Part shown: positions 19,961 through 32,700 of the stretch, piece by piece
How the letters are laid out: the number at the start of each line of letters is the position of its first letter
How positions within the stretch are numbered: the first letter of the stretch is position 1
Source of the DNA: Vesta saturnalis
Lineage: Eukaryota > Arthropoda > Insecta > Coleoptera > Lampyridae
Direction: 5' to 3'
Length of the DNA: 64,000 nt
Assembly (NCBI GenBank): GCA_036346205.1
Contig: JARFJB010002416.1
Span: forward strand, 216,001 to 280,000
Position numbers and translations under genes: made by a program
Notes under the pieces: model-generated
What the model saw: the letters and a program-made list of their open reading frames with translations, nothing else
The model's database searches: none
Told to the model about the DNA's origin: nothing

Positions 19961-22793
19961 TTTTTTTTTTTTTTTTGAAGGCGTCAACTACTGTTTTGCC
20001 TTTAATTTCATGTGACGTTTCCGTTTTGATACTGTCTAGATTTTCATATAAGGTCTGACGTGAAGGAATTTCAGTAGCTCTTTTAACGTGGTTCTGTTCA
20101 TTTTAAGACATTCTTAAACGCTTTAATGTTACAGAGTCTCTGTGTTTTCTACTGATTTACATTCTGTGAAAATATGTTGTAGTGTTAAGCGGACGTTACA
20201 ATGTTGACAGGTTTTGAACAGCTCTGTTAATAAGTGTTCGTGGGTAAGTCTAGTATGACCTATGCAAGTCGGATTATAACGATGCTATCTCGTCTTGACA
20301 TTGGTACGCATCTTTTGTTTTCATTCACTCTTGGCATATGTTGTTTAAGTGCGCTGTTCTCTTCATTCCAAATGTTTTGCCATGCATCCATTATCTTACT
20401 TTTAATATAGACTATATTAGTCTCTTCGTGTGAATATGTAGCATACTCTTAAATGTTCTAATTGTACGTTTATAGGTGAATTTAAGCTTTTAGTCTCTTG
20501 GCCTTTTTGATTTACCAGCTTGTGGTTGAAATGCATTGTGTTTTGTGCTAATTTTTGCGTACTTCAGTTGCAGCCACATTCGTCTAAATTTTAAGGAAAA
20601 CTCCAGTCTCCGCACATAGGCTGTTTGAGGGCTTGTAGGAAAAGCTACAAGTACCTTAAGGACAAGTTTTGGACTGTGTCTAATTTCTTCAGTAAAGATT
20701 TACATGCGGATGAGTAGACGATACATCCATAGTCTATTCTCGAAAGTATTAAAGACTTGTAAATTGTAATAGGACTGTTTGGCAAGTTGTATTACAACAT
20801 TTTATCACGTTTAACACTTGTCCTGATTTCGTACGAATGTGCTCTATATGGTCTCCAGGAGAGTTTTGGGTCTAGAAACATACCCAAGAACTTAGTTCTA
20901 GAAACACATTTAATTCGGTTCTGTCCGAGGTATAAGTTTGGTTCATAATGAGGTGTTCGTAACTTGCAGAAATGCATACATACTGTTTTGAGTGTGATAA
21001 TTGAAACCTACCTTTGAGCTTGCTCTATGATATTAATAGCATGTTGTAGTTCTTTGTTAAGACACCTTTTTACCAGAGACGTAAATTGATATGTCGTCTA
21101 CATACATAAGTACCTATTGATGGTTTTAAATTGCGTGTGATTTCATTAACCGCTATTGAAAAGTGTAACGCTAAGGATCCTTGAGGTATTCCGTTTTCCA
21201 AGGCATAATCATTGGATACTGTGTCTATTCTCACCTTAAAGAGCCTGTCATTTAAAATGACCTCACGAAGTTTCCTAGATTTCCTCTTATTCATTTAGTA
21301 TCTGGTCCAACACAGCGAATCCATACTGTGTCATAGGCTTTTGAATGTCGAAAAATACGGCCGTCAAGTGTTCTCTGTTCAAAACTTTTACACGCTCGTA
21401 GATAACTGCAGTAAGTTATCGTTTGTGCTATAGTTTTTCGAAAACCTGCTTGATATTTGTTTATCCAATTATTTTCCTCAATTAGATTGATCAATCTTTA
21501 TTAATAATTTTTCTAGCAGTTTACCTAAACAACAGGATAAAGAGATCGGACGATAACTGTCAGCTTCTAATGGATCCTTCCGGTTTTCAGAATTGGCACA
21601 CAATTGCAATCTTCCATTGTGCTGGATAATAGCCCTTGTTCCATATTTTATTGTATATATGAAGCAGATCTTGCAAGGAGAAGTGCAAATTCTTTACCAT
21701 TCTGTTAGGGATATTGTCTGTTCAGCTCCATCTTTTATTTCATTTAATGTTGTATGAAGCTCATTCATGGTTATTGGGCTATTGTATTGTTGAGGTATTT
21801 CCTCTGAAAAATCTAAAGGAACTTGACGACAAGAGATTTCGATATAAATTCATTTTGTAGTTATCCATACTGCTAACTTGTTTGTAATAACTTGCTAGAT
21901 GTTCAGCTACTAATATAGGTTCAGTAATCAGCGTTCCATTTACTTCCAGTTTTGGCAATATTGGTTTCCTTGCTTTCCGGATATAGCTCATTTTGGTTTA
22001 CAACTCAGCGGCATGTTGTTGTTTGTAATGATTTTACGTAGAGTTGCCATGACGTCTCTAAGTTTTTATTTCTCGCGTAGCTATGGCTCTTTGTTTTTAA
22101 ATATAATTAGATTCTCAGTAGTGTATTGAGAAAACCTTTTAGCGCCAACTTTCTGGCCTTAATGGCTTCTGAGATATTTTTATTCCACCATACTGGTACT
22201 GATTTAGCTTTGTTTGGTTTAGAACCGCTACTTGCAGCTTGCAATATGGAATCGCTAAAATTATATACCATGTCATCAATCTCGAGTTCTTTATTGATAG
22301 GTAACACATTGTTTTTGAATTTAATCCAGTCAGCCTTTTTAAACTCCATTTAGTCGGTAAAGCTGTATGACTGTACTGTTGAGATGTTTTGATAATAATA
22401 GGAAATGGTCGCTTTGTAAATCATCACTTATGTCCCATGAAGTTCAGCGCTATTCGTAACATAAAGTGAGGTCAATAGAGAAAAAATTCGATCGTGCATT
22501 GAAAAAGTTGCCTTTTCATTATTATTTAGAATTACCAGGTCTCTTAGATCCAACAGCTCTTCAATTAGCTTTCCTTTTATCATGTCGTCTGATCCCATAA
22601 GCTATGAGAGTTAAAATCACCTACCAGTAATATCGGTTGTTGCAGTTGAAATCAATTCTATAGATCTTGAGATGACCATGTGCTGTCTGGTAAATAAATG
22701 TTACATATGGTCACATTCATTGATGACAAACGTACTGTATTGCCTGCAGGTCTGTATTTATCTTCGTTTCTTAAAGACACATCATTATATTAA
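19961..22793 (-). mobile_element. M3: 5'-truncated I-like element lacking RNase H
   Basis: The poly(A) tail is a 16-base T-run at 19961-19976, just after (TTACTA)n. The 5' end is truncated in the endonuclease at about 22793, again against (TTACTA)n. It is most similar to M7, for example in the shared PVPWWN/PVWWN linker motif. No RNase H domain lies between the RT thumb and the C-terminal domain. Confidence 0.83.
19980..22790 (-). pseudogene. M3 ORF2 remnant
   Basis: Minus-strand order: endonuclease end (22790-22400, with a GDFNSHSLWD-like motif near 22610), linker (22349-22107, with VPVWWNKNISEAIKARKLAL), RT (about 21990-20790) and C-terminal domain (about 20640-19980, with a GHTRLTHEHLL-like motif near 20240). 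RT text includes YQAGFRKTIA, AYDTVW, LENGIPQGSLALHFSIAVNEI and IKCVSRTKFLGMFLDPKLSW. The YVDD/YADD region is degraded (CRRHIN follows). Multiple frameshifts; not functional. Confidence 0.78.
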
Positions 22794-23480
22794 TACTATT
22801 ACTATTACTATTACTATTACTATTACTATTACTATTACTATTACTATTACTATTACTATTACTATTACTATTACTATTACTATTATATTACTATTACTAT
22901 TACTATTACATTATTACTATTATATTATATATTACTATTACTATTACTATTACTATTACTATTACTATTATTATTACTATTATATTAATATTACTATTAC
23001 TATTACTATTACTATTACTATTACTATTACTATTACTATTACTATTACTATTACTATTACTATTACTATTACTATTACTATTACTATTACTATTACTATT
23101 ACTATTACTATTACTATTACTATTACTATTACTATTATTACTATTACTATTACTATTACTATTACTATTACTATTACTATTATATTATTATTACTATTAC
23201 TATTACTATTAACTATTACTATTACTATTACATTACTATTACTATTACTATTACTATTACTATTACTATTACTATTACTATTACTATTACTATTACTATT
23301 AACTATTACTATTACTATTACTATTAACTATTACTATTACTATTAATTACTATTACTATTAACTATTACTATTACTATTACTATTACTATTACTATATAT
23401 TATTCTATTAACTATTAACTATTAATTACTATTACTATTACTATTTTATTACATTACCATTACATATTACCATTTTATTA
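22794..23480 (+). repeat. (TTACTA)n array, eroded towards its 3' side
   Basis: Regular TTACTA from 22794 to about 23130, then increasing numbers of units with missing or extra bases (ATTAACTATT, ATTATATT). The last 60 bases include TTACCA. It leads into the ORF1-only copy P11. Confidence 0.93.
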
Positions 23481-23509
23481 CATTTTACGATAAATTATTC
23501 GATTTGACA

Positions 23510-24130
23510 TTATGACTGAACAATTTGAAGATATTAAAAATGTGGTATAAACAAGGAAGAAAATAAGTATTCAGAGACGAAATCAGCTTATTGAGACAAA
23601 CGCTTGAAAATAAAGATCGGCAAATTGAAGATTTAAAATCACGTGTAAATAAGCTGAACAATTTCAAAAAGAAAATACATTGAGATACACGAATTGATAA
23701 AAACATTTCTGCTACCGATAAGTATGAAAAATTTCTAATATGATCGGATGTGCAGAAATCGAAGTAAAACATATAAAACAAGTCTCATTACCTAAATCAG
23801 AAATGTTAATAGTACGGTTGAAGCATGAATCTGATAAGAAAGATATTAAGAATTTTGTTTATTTTTCATTTTATTTACTGTTTGCCACTTTTAATTATTA
23901 AAAGTGGCAAACATTGAAACTTAAATGAAGATGAAAAAAATTAAACCAGAAAATGTTCTTTAATGAGTCGTTAACTGTAAACCAAAGGCATCTGTTACGT
24001 GAAACAAAAAGGAAGGCGTCAGCGTACAAATACAAATTTGTTTGGATTAGGAACGGCAAAATTTTGGTGAAAAAGAGGAAAATGGAGCAACATTTATGAT
24101 TTCGTCTTTAGTGACATAGATAGCATATAA
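23510..24130 (+). pseudogene. P11 ORF1, broken by frameshifts and a palindrome
   Basis: Coiled-coil text is scattered over frames at 23520-23670 (TEQFEDIKNV, then NQLIETN and KDRQIEDLKS-like words). A KQVSLPKSEMLIVRLKHESDK stretch lies near 23780-23845. At the position of the conserved Trp-Trp motif the sequence is replaced by a 33-base palindrome (23880-23912). The FP-like C-terminal domain follows: FFNESLTVNQRHLLRETKRK and YKYKFVWIRNGKILVKK at 23950-24085. The N-terminal zinc finger is absent. Confidence 0.75.
23880..23912. repeat. Perfect 33-base palindrome inside P11 ORF1
   Basis: Arms GTTTGCCACTTTTAAT (23880-23895) and its exact reverse complement (23897-23912) around a single T. The right arm can encode the family's Trp-Trp segment in frame (GTGGCAAACATTG), so the left arm looks like an inverted copy of native ORF1 sequence. 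Confidence 0.95.
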
Positions 24131-25066
24131 ACTAAGATAAACATTTGAGTTGTTTAGTTTGATTAAATATATATTGAATTAAACTTATTGCTACAAATTC
24201 AACAGATTTAAAATTTATGAATAGGATATTAATTTAATACAATTTCTTTCATAAGTAGAATCAGATTTACTTTTACACAATGCAATTTCTTTTCCTATAT
24301 TGAATTAGATTTATGTTTTGAAGAATAATTTTTTACTTTCTTAACGATCATACTTACCTATTAGTTACAATTACAAGTAAATCTTATTAAAGACTCAATA
24401 ATATTATAAACTGTAATGAGTTTAACGTTAAGGTAAATACTATTAAAGAACTTTTTTTTACATTAAAATAATGTTAAAAAAATACATTTATTATAAATTA
24501 AAATATTCATATTTTTTAATAATACTTACTCAAGATACATAAAGAAGAATAATTAACCATGTTATGATATATTTTGTAATACAAATTTATATTACTTACA
24601 CTGTATCTCTTTTGTAATTATTAATTTATTTAAGTAAAATACTGACAAATTAAGGCCAAACCTAAAAATTCAAATTAGCAATAATTTATGCAATATTTAT
24701 ATTAAGATTGCCAATTTATGTGAGTATGCTACCATTGTACCAAACAGAAAACCCATAAAGTTAAGTTAATAGATATACAAAAAAAAAGGAAGATTATTAT
24801 TATTATGTTGACTTTAGTTAAACCTGTGGCAAATCTTTAATTTCCAATTAAATTAAAAATGAGAAAATAATCTGTTAATGGATACTTTTCACTTTGGTCA
24901 TTCATTTTATCAAACAAATAGAGAGAATTTATTATTTATTTACATTTTTTTTTAATTCTTTTTAGAATAATAAAAAGATTACGTTCGCACCATAAAGCGT
25001 TTAACTGTGTCTATGTATATAATTGATTTATGTGTGTATATATTTATGCTAGAATAAGGATGGGAA
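24131..25066 (+). other. Non-coding AT-rich body of P11
   Basis: About 930 bases without open frames of note. It is rich in A/T runs and has no recognisable match by eye to ORF2 or to the 3' UTRs of other copies, apart from the terminal stem-loop. I see no gene here. Confidence 0.6.
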
Positions 25067-25096
25067 CCGGCTGTAAAGTCATAGTGACTTAGCTGG
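25067..25096 (+). other. 3' terminal stem-loop of P11
   Basis: Outer stem CCGGCT/AGCTGG with one G-U pair (25067-25072 with 25091-25096), inner stem AAGTC/GACTT (25076-25080 with 25086-25090), loop ATAGT. Both sides of the outer stem differ from the CCAAC/GTTGG form, yet pairing is kept. Confidence 0.8.
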
Positions 25097-25156
25097 ACCC
25101 TTAACTGCTGTATATATTTTGACAATAAATCATTCATTCATTCATTCATTACTATT

Positions 25157-25997
25157 ACAAATGCTCAATATCAGAAACCACGTATCGCGCTAAGTCAAAG
25201 GTCAGTAAACGATCATGGAAATGCCAAACCTGCCGTGAAGGCAAATCGCTTTCTGAAACCGACTTTGAAAATACGGAAGCTGAAGGTGGGGATATTGATA
25301 GCGAGCAAGAGGTAAGCAATCAAGAAATCAAGCCCAGCTTAAAAAAAATTCTGCAGAAATTATCGACATCAATACAAATACTTACGGATAAATTTGATGA
25401 GGTCGGTAGTACTTTAAAAGAAATTAAGGAAGATAACAAAATCTTAAAAGCAGACAACGAAATCCTTAAAAATGAGATAAAAGCCTTACGAAAAACAATT
25501 GAGACGAAAGATAAAGAAATCGAAGCGTTGTCCACCAGAATTAAAGTGCTGGAACAACAAAAAAAAAGAAATTTATCGAAATTCATGGTTTAGATAAAAA
25601 AATCGATTCAACCCCAGAAGATCAATTCAAAGTAGTAGCGGAAAAAATTGGATACCGAGATATAACTTACAAATTTGTGAACAAAATCGAGTTAAAGGAA
25701 AGTAATATTTTACTCGTTAAACTTGAAAATGATATAGATAAGCAACACTTTCTAAAAAAAGGGCGAGCATGGTGGCGTGAGCTTCTTGAAGAAGAAAAAC
25801 GATCTAATACTCGACGCTTATATTTTAACGACCACCTCACCTACATCAATCGTCAATTATATCGCGAAACAAGAATTAAAACTGCTTCTTTAAATTATAA
25901 GTTCGTATGGACCAAGAATGGAAATATTTGGGTGCGAAAAAGTGAAAGTGAGAAAGCCATTAAGGTGAGTGCGCCTAGTGATATTGGTAAACAATAA
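25157..25997 (+). CDS. P12 ORF1: zinc finger end, coiled coil, FP-like domain
   Basis: The frame is open from the truncation point. It begins at the second half of a PHD-like finger (CSISE, then WKCQTCRE), is followed by an acidic linker, then a long coiled coil (about 25320-25560, heptads such as LKADNEILKNEIKALRKTIE). At 25557-25569 a run of nine A shifts the frame by one base. The second part reads KIDSTPEDQFK, ILLVKLENDIDK, GRAWWRELLEEEK, RLYFNDHLT and YKFVWTKNGNIWVRK, ending at 25997. This coiled coil plus FP-like layout is that of RNA-binding ORF1 proteins of insect CR1-like elements. The single break lies in a homopolymer, so it could be a sequencing error. Confidence 0.85.
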
Positions 25998-26251
25998 TAT
26001 CGTTGATACGATTAAACACAAAGGAGTATTTTATTTTTATTTTGTACATACATTTTGAGTTTTATTTTATTTTAAATTGATTACTTGAACAACATACTAA
26101 AGTGATTTATAAACTTTCATAACAAATAGGGTCAATAACTCTTTACTACCAAAATTATTAATTTTGAAACAGACTTTAATTTTCTTTTCCCAAACAATTA
26201 AATTTTAATTTTACTCTAATTTTGTGATAAATAAATTTTAAAAATAGTAAA

Positions 26252-29162
26252 ATGAATTTGGAATTAGGTACAGATGAATTTATTAAATTTAAAAACTGTA
26301 AAAATATACTACAGTGGAAAATGTTTAATCAGCCTGAGAATTCTAAAATAAAGAGTCTGAAAGTGTATCATCTAAACATTAAATCTCTAAAGAAACATTT
26401 TGATGAACTGTTGGTTATACTTGGATCTTTTGACTTCGACGTAATTTTATTATCAGAAATAAATATAACAGAAACTGATGTCCACTGCTTTAACATTGAA
26501 AATTACAATTGTAAGTTTAAGCTGAGGGATAAGAAAGCAGGGGGTGGACTAGCTGTATATACTAAAACTGACATTATATTTAATGAAATTGTTAAGTCCA
26601 CAGTCAATTTTGAGAACATTATTCTCCATCTTAAGTTTCCAGATAATCTCAATGAAACTGAAATCATATTTGTATATAGACCACCTGACTCCAGTATTAA
26701 AAATTTTATAATGGAATTGGATCAAATTTTAACTCAATGTAATTTAAAAAATCTAGTACTAATTGGAGATACGAACATTAATCTATTTAATCAAGATGAT
26801 CCTAATACATGCGAGTATGATAATCTACTAGTTGGGAAAGGATTGATCTCAGCAATTCAAGATGTTACTCGTGAGGAAATAAGAAACAATAAAATCACTA
26901 GAACGTTGATTGACCACATATATATCCGATCCAACTTAAAAACGACTAAATCTGCAGTAATACAGCATAAAATATCAGACCATTACGCTATTTGTTTAAC
27001 CCTGAACGGCAATACACTAAAAAAAGGAGATATCGTTACGAGTGTAATAAATAAAAAGTATAAAGAAAATCTTCTACAAAATAGACTAAATCAGCATAGA
27101 TGGGAAACGACAAAGAGCAAAGATGCCAATAAATACTGTATTAATATTATCAATGCATTCAAAATAATATATAACGACACTAAGAAAGAAAATTTACAAA
27201 ACCAAAATAAAAGGAGTGTGGGTAAAACATGGATTACAACGAAACTATACGAGGACATCAAAGAAAAAGATAAATTATTCAAAAGATGGAAAGCATGCCC
27301 TAATAACAAACTCTATAAGGAGACATACAAAAAATTTAGAAATCGTCTCAACAACGATATACGAGATGCTAAAAACGAATATATTCAGAAGCGATTTAAG
27401 GAGAATAGTAGGGACTCTAAGACCATGTGGAATGAGATAAACTACATACTTACTAAAAGCAAGAACAAAAGTGTAGACATTAAGATTATGAATGCCTTTG
27501 GACGTGATTACGACCCAAAAGAAGTTGCAAAAAAATTTTCACAAACGTTTAAAGAACAAATAGACAACTTGGCTAACAGCTGTAACCATAATGTAGTTCA
27601 CACCACATGTAAGAAAAACCCGAGAAGCAACCTTTACATTCCACAATCAAACGCAAATGATATACAAAAGATAATACAAAATCTATCAGTAAAAAAGTCC
27701 CCTGGAATAGACTGCATACGGAGTATTGACTTAAAGAACAATATAGACACCTTCAAAACATTGATATCTGACCTCATTAACGTTTCATTAAGGCAAGGCA
27801 TTTTTCCAGAACCCTTAAAAGTGTCTATCATTAGGCCGATTTATAAAAAGGGTGAAAGCACAAATTACAATAATTATAGGCCAATAAGCCTGCTACCCAT
27901 AATAGAAAAGATCTTCGAAATCTACGTAGTCAAATACTTTAACAAATATCTACAAGAAAATGCAATTATTAATGAAAACCAGTATGCATTCCAAAAAGGG
28001 AAAGGAACGGAACAATTATTAACACGCCTAACGGATTACATAAATAACGCATTGGACAAAAATAGATATACCACAGCGGTATTTATAGATCTTTCCAAAG
28101 CATTCGACACGGTTGACCACAGCATACTATTGAAATGTTTGACAGAAATTGGAGTAAGCAACAACTTTTTATGCTGGTTCAACAGTTATCTTTTAAACAG
28201 GAGACACGTAATTAAAATACAGGAACAAATAAGTGAGCAACAACTGGTAGAACATGGAGTACCCAAGGAAGCAATTTGGGACCAATCTTATTCATTATTT
28301 ACATGAATGAAATCTTCAACGCCGTGACAGATACGGAACTTTACATATATGCAGACGATGCAGTCCTCTTATATTCTCATAGTGACTCTAACACATGCAA
28401 TGAAATAAATCAACTTGACCTGAACAATGTATGTAAATGGATACATGGAAGACAGATTTATATAAATTCGGATAAAACTGTTACTATGACCTTTTCAACA
28501 TCATACATGCAGAAACCGGATGCACCAAAAATTATATTGCACGGGTGTGACTGCTTAGGAAACGTAATTGGATGTAAATGCTCAATACTGAAAAGTGTGG
28601 CTGAAACTACCTACCTAGGTATTATAATAGACAATCAACAAATATAATCATCACATAAACTATATATATGCTAAAATAAAAAGAATATCGGGTTGTATGT
28701 ACTTACTAAAAAGGTACACCAACACAAAAATATTAATATTGGTATACAAAGCTTTAATAGAGTCTGTTATAAGATACGGTGTTAGGATATGGTGTGCTGA
28801 CCAAGTTCATGTAAAGAAATTGGAGTCACTACAATTCAAACTGATAAAGCTAATATTCGGCTACATGACGAAAAAAGAAAACTTTATTAGAAAAAATTGG
28901 TACACTAACCTAATGGTTCTACAAGTATTACAACTTATTGTTGTACTTTGAAAACATGAATATAGACAAGAAGTTATACATGAATACGAGACAAGAAGAA
29001 TCTACTACTCAATCCCTTACAATATAATAAATATGGATCGAGAACATTAAAGTGTGCGGTACCAAAATTGTTTAACACCTTACCAAATAACATAATGTCA
29101 ATTAGAGAATTGGAACATTCAAAAGAGAAGTGAAGAAATGGATAATGAACTTTACCTAATCT
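26252..29162 (+). CDS. P12 ORF2: endonuclease and reverse transcriptase
   Basis: Encodes the enzyme that nicks the target and reverse-transcribes the element RNA onto it. The first 684 codons (26252-28306) are open. Endonuclease: YHLNIKSLKKHFDELL, LLSEINI (catalytic Glu), GGGLAVY, FVYRPPDSS, IGDTNINL, LIDHIYIRS and ISDHYAICL. RT: KKSPGIDCIRSIDLK, IRPIYKKGES, NNYRPISLLPIIEKIFE, FQKGKGTEQLL and FIDLSKAFDTVDH (first catalytic Asp). A one-base change at GVPKEAIW (expected GVPQGSNLG, near 28262) shifts the frame. It resumes at 28276-28647 with YIYADDAVLLYSHSD and an HGCDCLGNVIGCKC motif, shifts again near 28640, and continues at 28697-28951. The C-terminal YNKYG...TLKC block near 29020 is shifted once more. 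The active-site residues are intact. Confidence 0.9.
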
Positions 29163-29573
29163 AGTGCTAAACAACTTGGTGAAAATAACAAATAAGTGGA
29201 AGACTAAATTAAGTTTCTCTTACACCGTTAAAGATAAATGATATGTATATGTATATATTGCTCTTTGTTTTTTTTCTCTCTGTATTCTGTCATATATAAA
29301 ATGTAAACACGTTTTATGAATCAATGTAAAATTAATTTGAAAATTGTTTCTATACTTTTGTAACTAAATTAAAATAATGTTATTTAAATTAGAAACACTA
29401 AAATGATAACTAACTATAATTATTATTTATTATTTATTTTATTTTTTTCAAATATTTATTTTATTTTCTCAAATTTTATACTTATTTACACTTCATTATA
29501 ATGAAAGCGCCTGAATATCAATTGTGTTAAGTAAAAATTTGTCATTGTAATAACGAAACTGTTTAATTTGGGA

Positions 29574-29599
29574 CAATCGCTAAGTCATCGACTTGATTG
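29574..29599 (+). other. 3' terminal stem-loop of P12
   Basis: Outer stem CAATC/GATTG (29574-29578 with 29595-29599), inner stem AAGTC/GACTT (29582-29586 with 29590-29594), loop ATC. Confidence 0.8.
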
Positions 29600-29658
29600 G
29601 ACCAACCATGTACATATTTGAATAAATAAACCTATTCAATTCAATTCAATTCAATTCA

Positions 29659-29685
29659 ATTACTATTACTATTACTATTACTATT
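29659..29685 (+). repeat. Short (TTACTA)n array between P12 and M4
   Basis: Only about 27 bases of TTACTA separate the 3' tail of the plus-strand P12 from the poly(A) (T-run) of the minus-strand M4, so the two 3' ends face each other across the repeat. Confidence 0.95.
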
Positions 29686-29739
29686 TTTTTTTCTTTTTTT
29701 TTTAGCATCGGCTACAGCGGCCATTAGCTACTTAATTTC

Positions 29740-32700
29740 AGTTAACTCTAAATATATTTAAATAGTCCACTCCTTTTAAGTACGTTTGTAGTTTCTGAAT
29801 ACTATTCACTTCATCCTCAAAAATCAAAACCAATGAATGCGGATACCTATATTCGTCGTAGTTCCTCATACAGCTGACATTCCAGTAACATGTAACTGTT
29901 ATTTGCAGATTACATAGACTACATTTCTTTTGTCTAACTTTCAGTAGTGTAAGTGGGTCATATTGGATGACCAATTCGCATTCTCGTTAGCACCACTTCC
30001 TCTTTCTTTTAACTTGATCTCGTTTTCCAAGGTTTGATAGAATTTTTATTTGTTTTAACTGTGTTTTGATTTGTTCCACTCTGATTGCCAGATATCATTA
30101 ATTCTAAATTTTAAATACCTTTTGAAATCGTTAGGATGAACAGGAATATTATCTTGGTCTATTATTACTTCCTTTCCTTGCTGTTATGTCTGTATGTTCA
30201 TTTCAGCAATTCCCATGTCCGGGGTCCATATGATTTCTAACGACTTACCATCTTCACTGATGTGGTATAATATTGCTTTGGTAATTTTAATCAAAGGATC
30301 GTTGGAGCACTCGTTATTCATGAGAGCAGAAATTGCACTTAAAGAGTCAGTGCATATTGCACTATTATGCGCATTTATATAGTTTATATATAATCCAGCT
30401 TGGAATATAGCATATAATTCGGCACAGAATACACTTGATAGGGGTTTAGTGTCCAGTAGTGGCTTTTATTATGCATATAAATGGCACTACCAACCCTTTG
30501 GATGTTTTCGACCCATCTGTATATATAATTTCGTTAAATTTGGTCCTGCGATTATATCGTAAAACATGTTCCTATATGTTTCGTTTGGTGTGCATTCTTT
30601 TGGTTGTTGCGCTAGGTCAAGTCGAAATTTAATCTTAGGTTTATTCCACGGCGGATATTCAGTTGTTGACTGCATGAACATGGGCGGTAGATTGATGTTT
30701 AATTCTTCAGCTTTTTCTAGTGATCTAATAACAGCTGGCTTTGATGCAGTAGGTTTAGATTTATAATGCTCTATCATAACGTTGTCGTGCAATATTGAGT
30801 GGTTTATATGATTAGGTAACATTAATAATTTTGTAGTGTAATTAAGCAGTAATCTTAGTCTTCGGAGATGAAGGGGTGGTACACCTGACTCAACGTGTAA
30901 AGACTCTATAGGAGTGGTACGAAACGCACCTAATACCATTCTTAAGCCACTTACGTGAACTTTATCCAACCGTCTCAAATGGAATTGGCGAGCAGAGGAA
31001 TATAATGTACATGCATAATCAATGATTGATAAAACAAGCGATTTATATAATTGTAGAAGAGTGGTTCTGTCTCCACCCCATGTAATGCCTGACAAACACT
31101 TTATAATATTCATTTTATTTTTACATTTTGTTTCAAGCATTTGAATGTGCTTCTGAAAATACAGTTTTTTATCGAATATTACGCCCAGAATTTTGACACT
31201 TGTTTCAAAGTTTATTTTAGAGTTTTAATGTAAAGCGTTGGATCATCGTGTTCGTGCCTCAGTCTACAAAAATGTATTGCGACAGTTTTTGTATCAGGAA
31301 AACGGAAACCTATGCTTTCTCCTACTTCCACTAACTCATTAATTCCACGTTGTACTGTATTTTCAACTTCTCCTATGTGTTCTGCTTTATAAAACATAGT
31401 GAGGTCGTCTACGTACAGGCATCCTTGTAGCGGAGACTTTACACTTTCTATTAGTTCATTAATTGCAACTAAGAATAAGGTGCAACTTAAAACTGACCCC
31501 TGCGGAATTCCATTTTCCATGTCGCATGTTGACGACTCATTAGTACCAATCTTAGTTTTGAATGTGCGATTATTAAGAAAACTATTAATAAATAACGGCA
31601 GATTACCCCGAAGGCCCAGCTCATACAATTTTATAATAATGTTGTACCTCCAGGTTAAGTCATACGCTTTCTCGAGGTCGAAAGTTACGGCTACCATATG
31701 CTGTCTTTTCATAAACGTGTTCCGAATATTATTCTCTATATACACCAGTTGATCTAAACCGGAATGAAAATGCCGAAATCCAGTTTGCCGCTGTGATAGT
31801 AGAAATTTTGATTCTAAAAACCACATTAATCGTTCATTAACCATCCGTTCCATTATCTTACTTATGCATGATGTAAGTGAGATAGGTCTGTAGTTTTCCG
31901 GTTTTGTATGATCTTTTCCTGGCTTAGGAACGGGTATTATTAATGCTAGCTTCCAAATTTCAGGATAATTGCCATTTATGAATATATTATAAATTTTTAG
32001 CAATCTTTCTTTTTTAGAATTTGGAAGATTTTTCAGCATTGAGTAGTGAACTTTATCACTACCTGGCGTTGAATTTTTTGCCCTATTTAACGCTTTTTGC
32101 AGTTCTTCTAGTGAAAAAGGGGCGTTGTATTCAAGATTTTGATTGCAAGTAAAGTTTATTTCCTTTTCAGTATTTTTCTTTATTAGAGAAAATTGTTCAC
32201 CATAATTATTGGAACTACTTACTGTTTCAAAATGCTTCGCTAATACCTCCACGATTTCTTCTCGTTTGTCGATTATTTTATTTTCAACCTTCAGCATTCT
32301 TGAAGGCTCTTCGAATGTCTTTCCCGCTATTTTTTTAATTTTTCTCCAAATTTCATTAACAGGCGTGTAATGATTTATAGATGACACAAATTTTGCCATG
32401 ATGTTCTTTTATTTTGTATTATAGTTCTTCGTGAATAAGCACGGGCTTTCTTAAATGCTACGAGATTTTCTAGGGTAGGCTTTTTCTTAAATGTGTTAAG
32501 CATTTGTTTCTTTCTTTTGATTGCATTTTTTTACTTCAGCATTCCACCATGGTATGCTGTTAGTGTTAATTTTCCTTCGTTTGAGGATACTTTTTCTGCA
32601 GCAGTTATTACGTTGCTGGTGAATTGTTTAATGTTTTCCTCTATATTTTGTGTAAATACCTGTGGGATATTGGTTAAGATTTCAGAAAATAGTGACCAGT

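Larger units (their letters stand above)
23481..25149 (+). mobile_element. P11: CR1-like copy with ORF1 but no ORF2
   Basis: Starts in ORF1, completes the ORF1 C-terminal domain by about 24130, and then has roughly 930 bases of AT-rich non-coding sequence. It ends in the standard stem-loop, AATAAA (25124-25129) and a four-unit (TCATT)n tail. No endonuclease or RT motif is visible in any frame between 24130 and 25066. It is therefore either an internally deleted copy or a non-autonomous ORF1-only derivative. Confidence 0.75.
25157..29660 (+). mobile_element. P12: near-full-length CR1-like element
   Basis: Starts within the ORF1 zinc finger, about 10 bases after the tail of P11 with only ATTACTATTAC between them. 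It includes most of ORF1, a 254-base spacer (25998-26251, AT-rich, no gene), ORF2 and a 3' UTR (29163-29573, non-coding). It ends in the stem-loop, two overlapping AATAAA signals (29621-29630) and an (ATTCA)n tail. It is the best-preserved ORF2 of the plus-strand family in this window. Confidence 0.9.
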
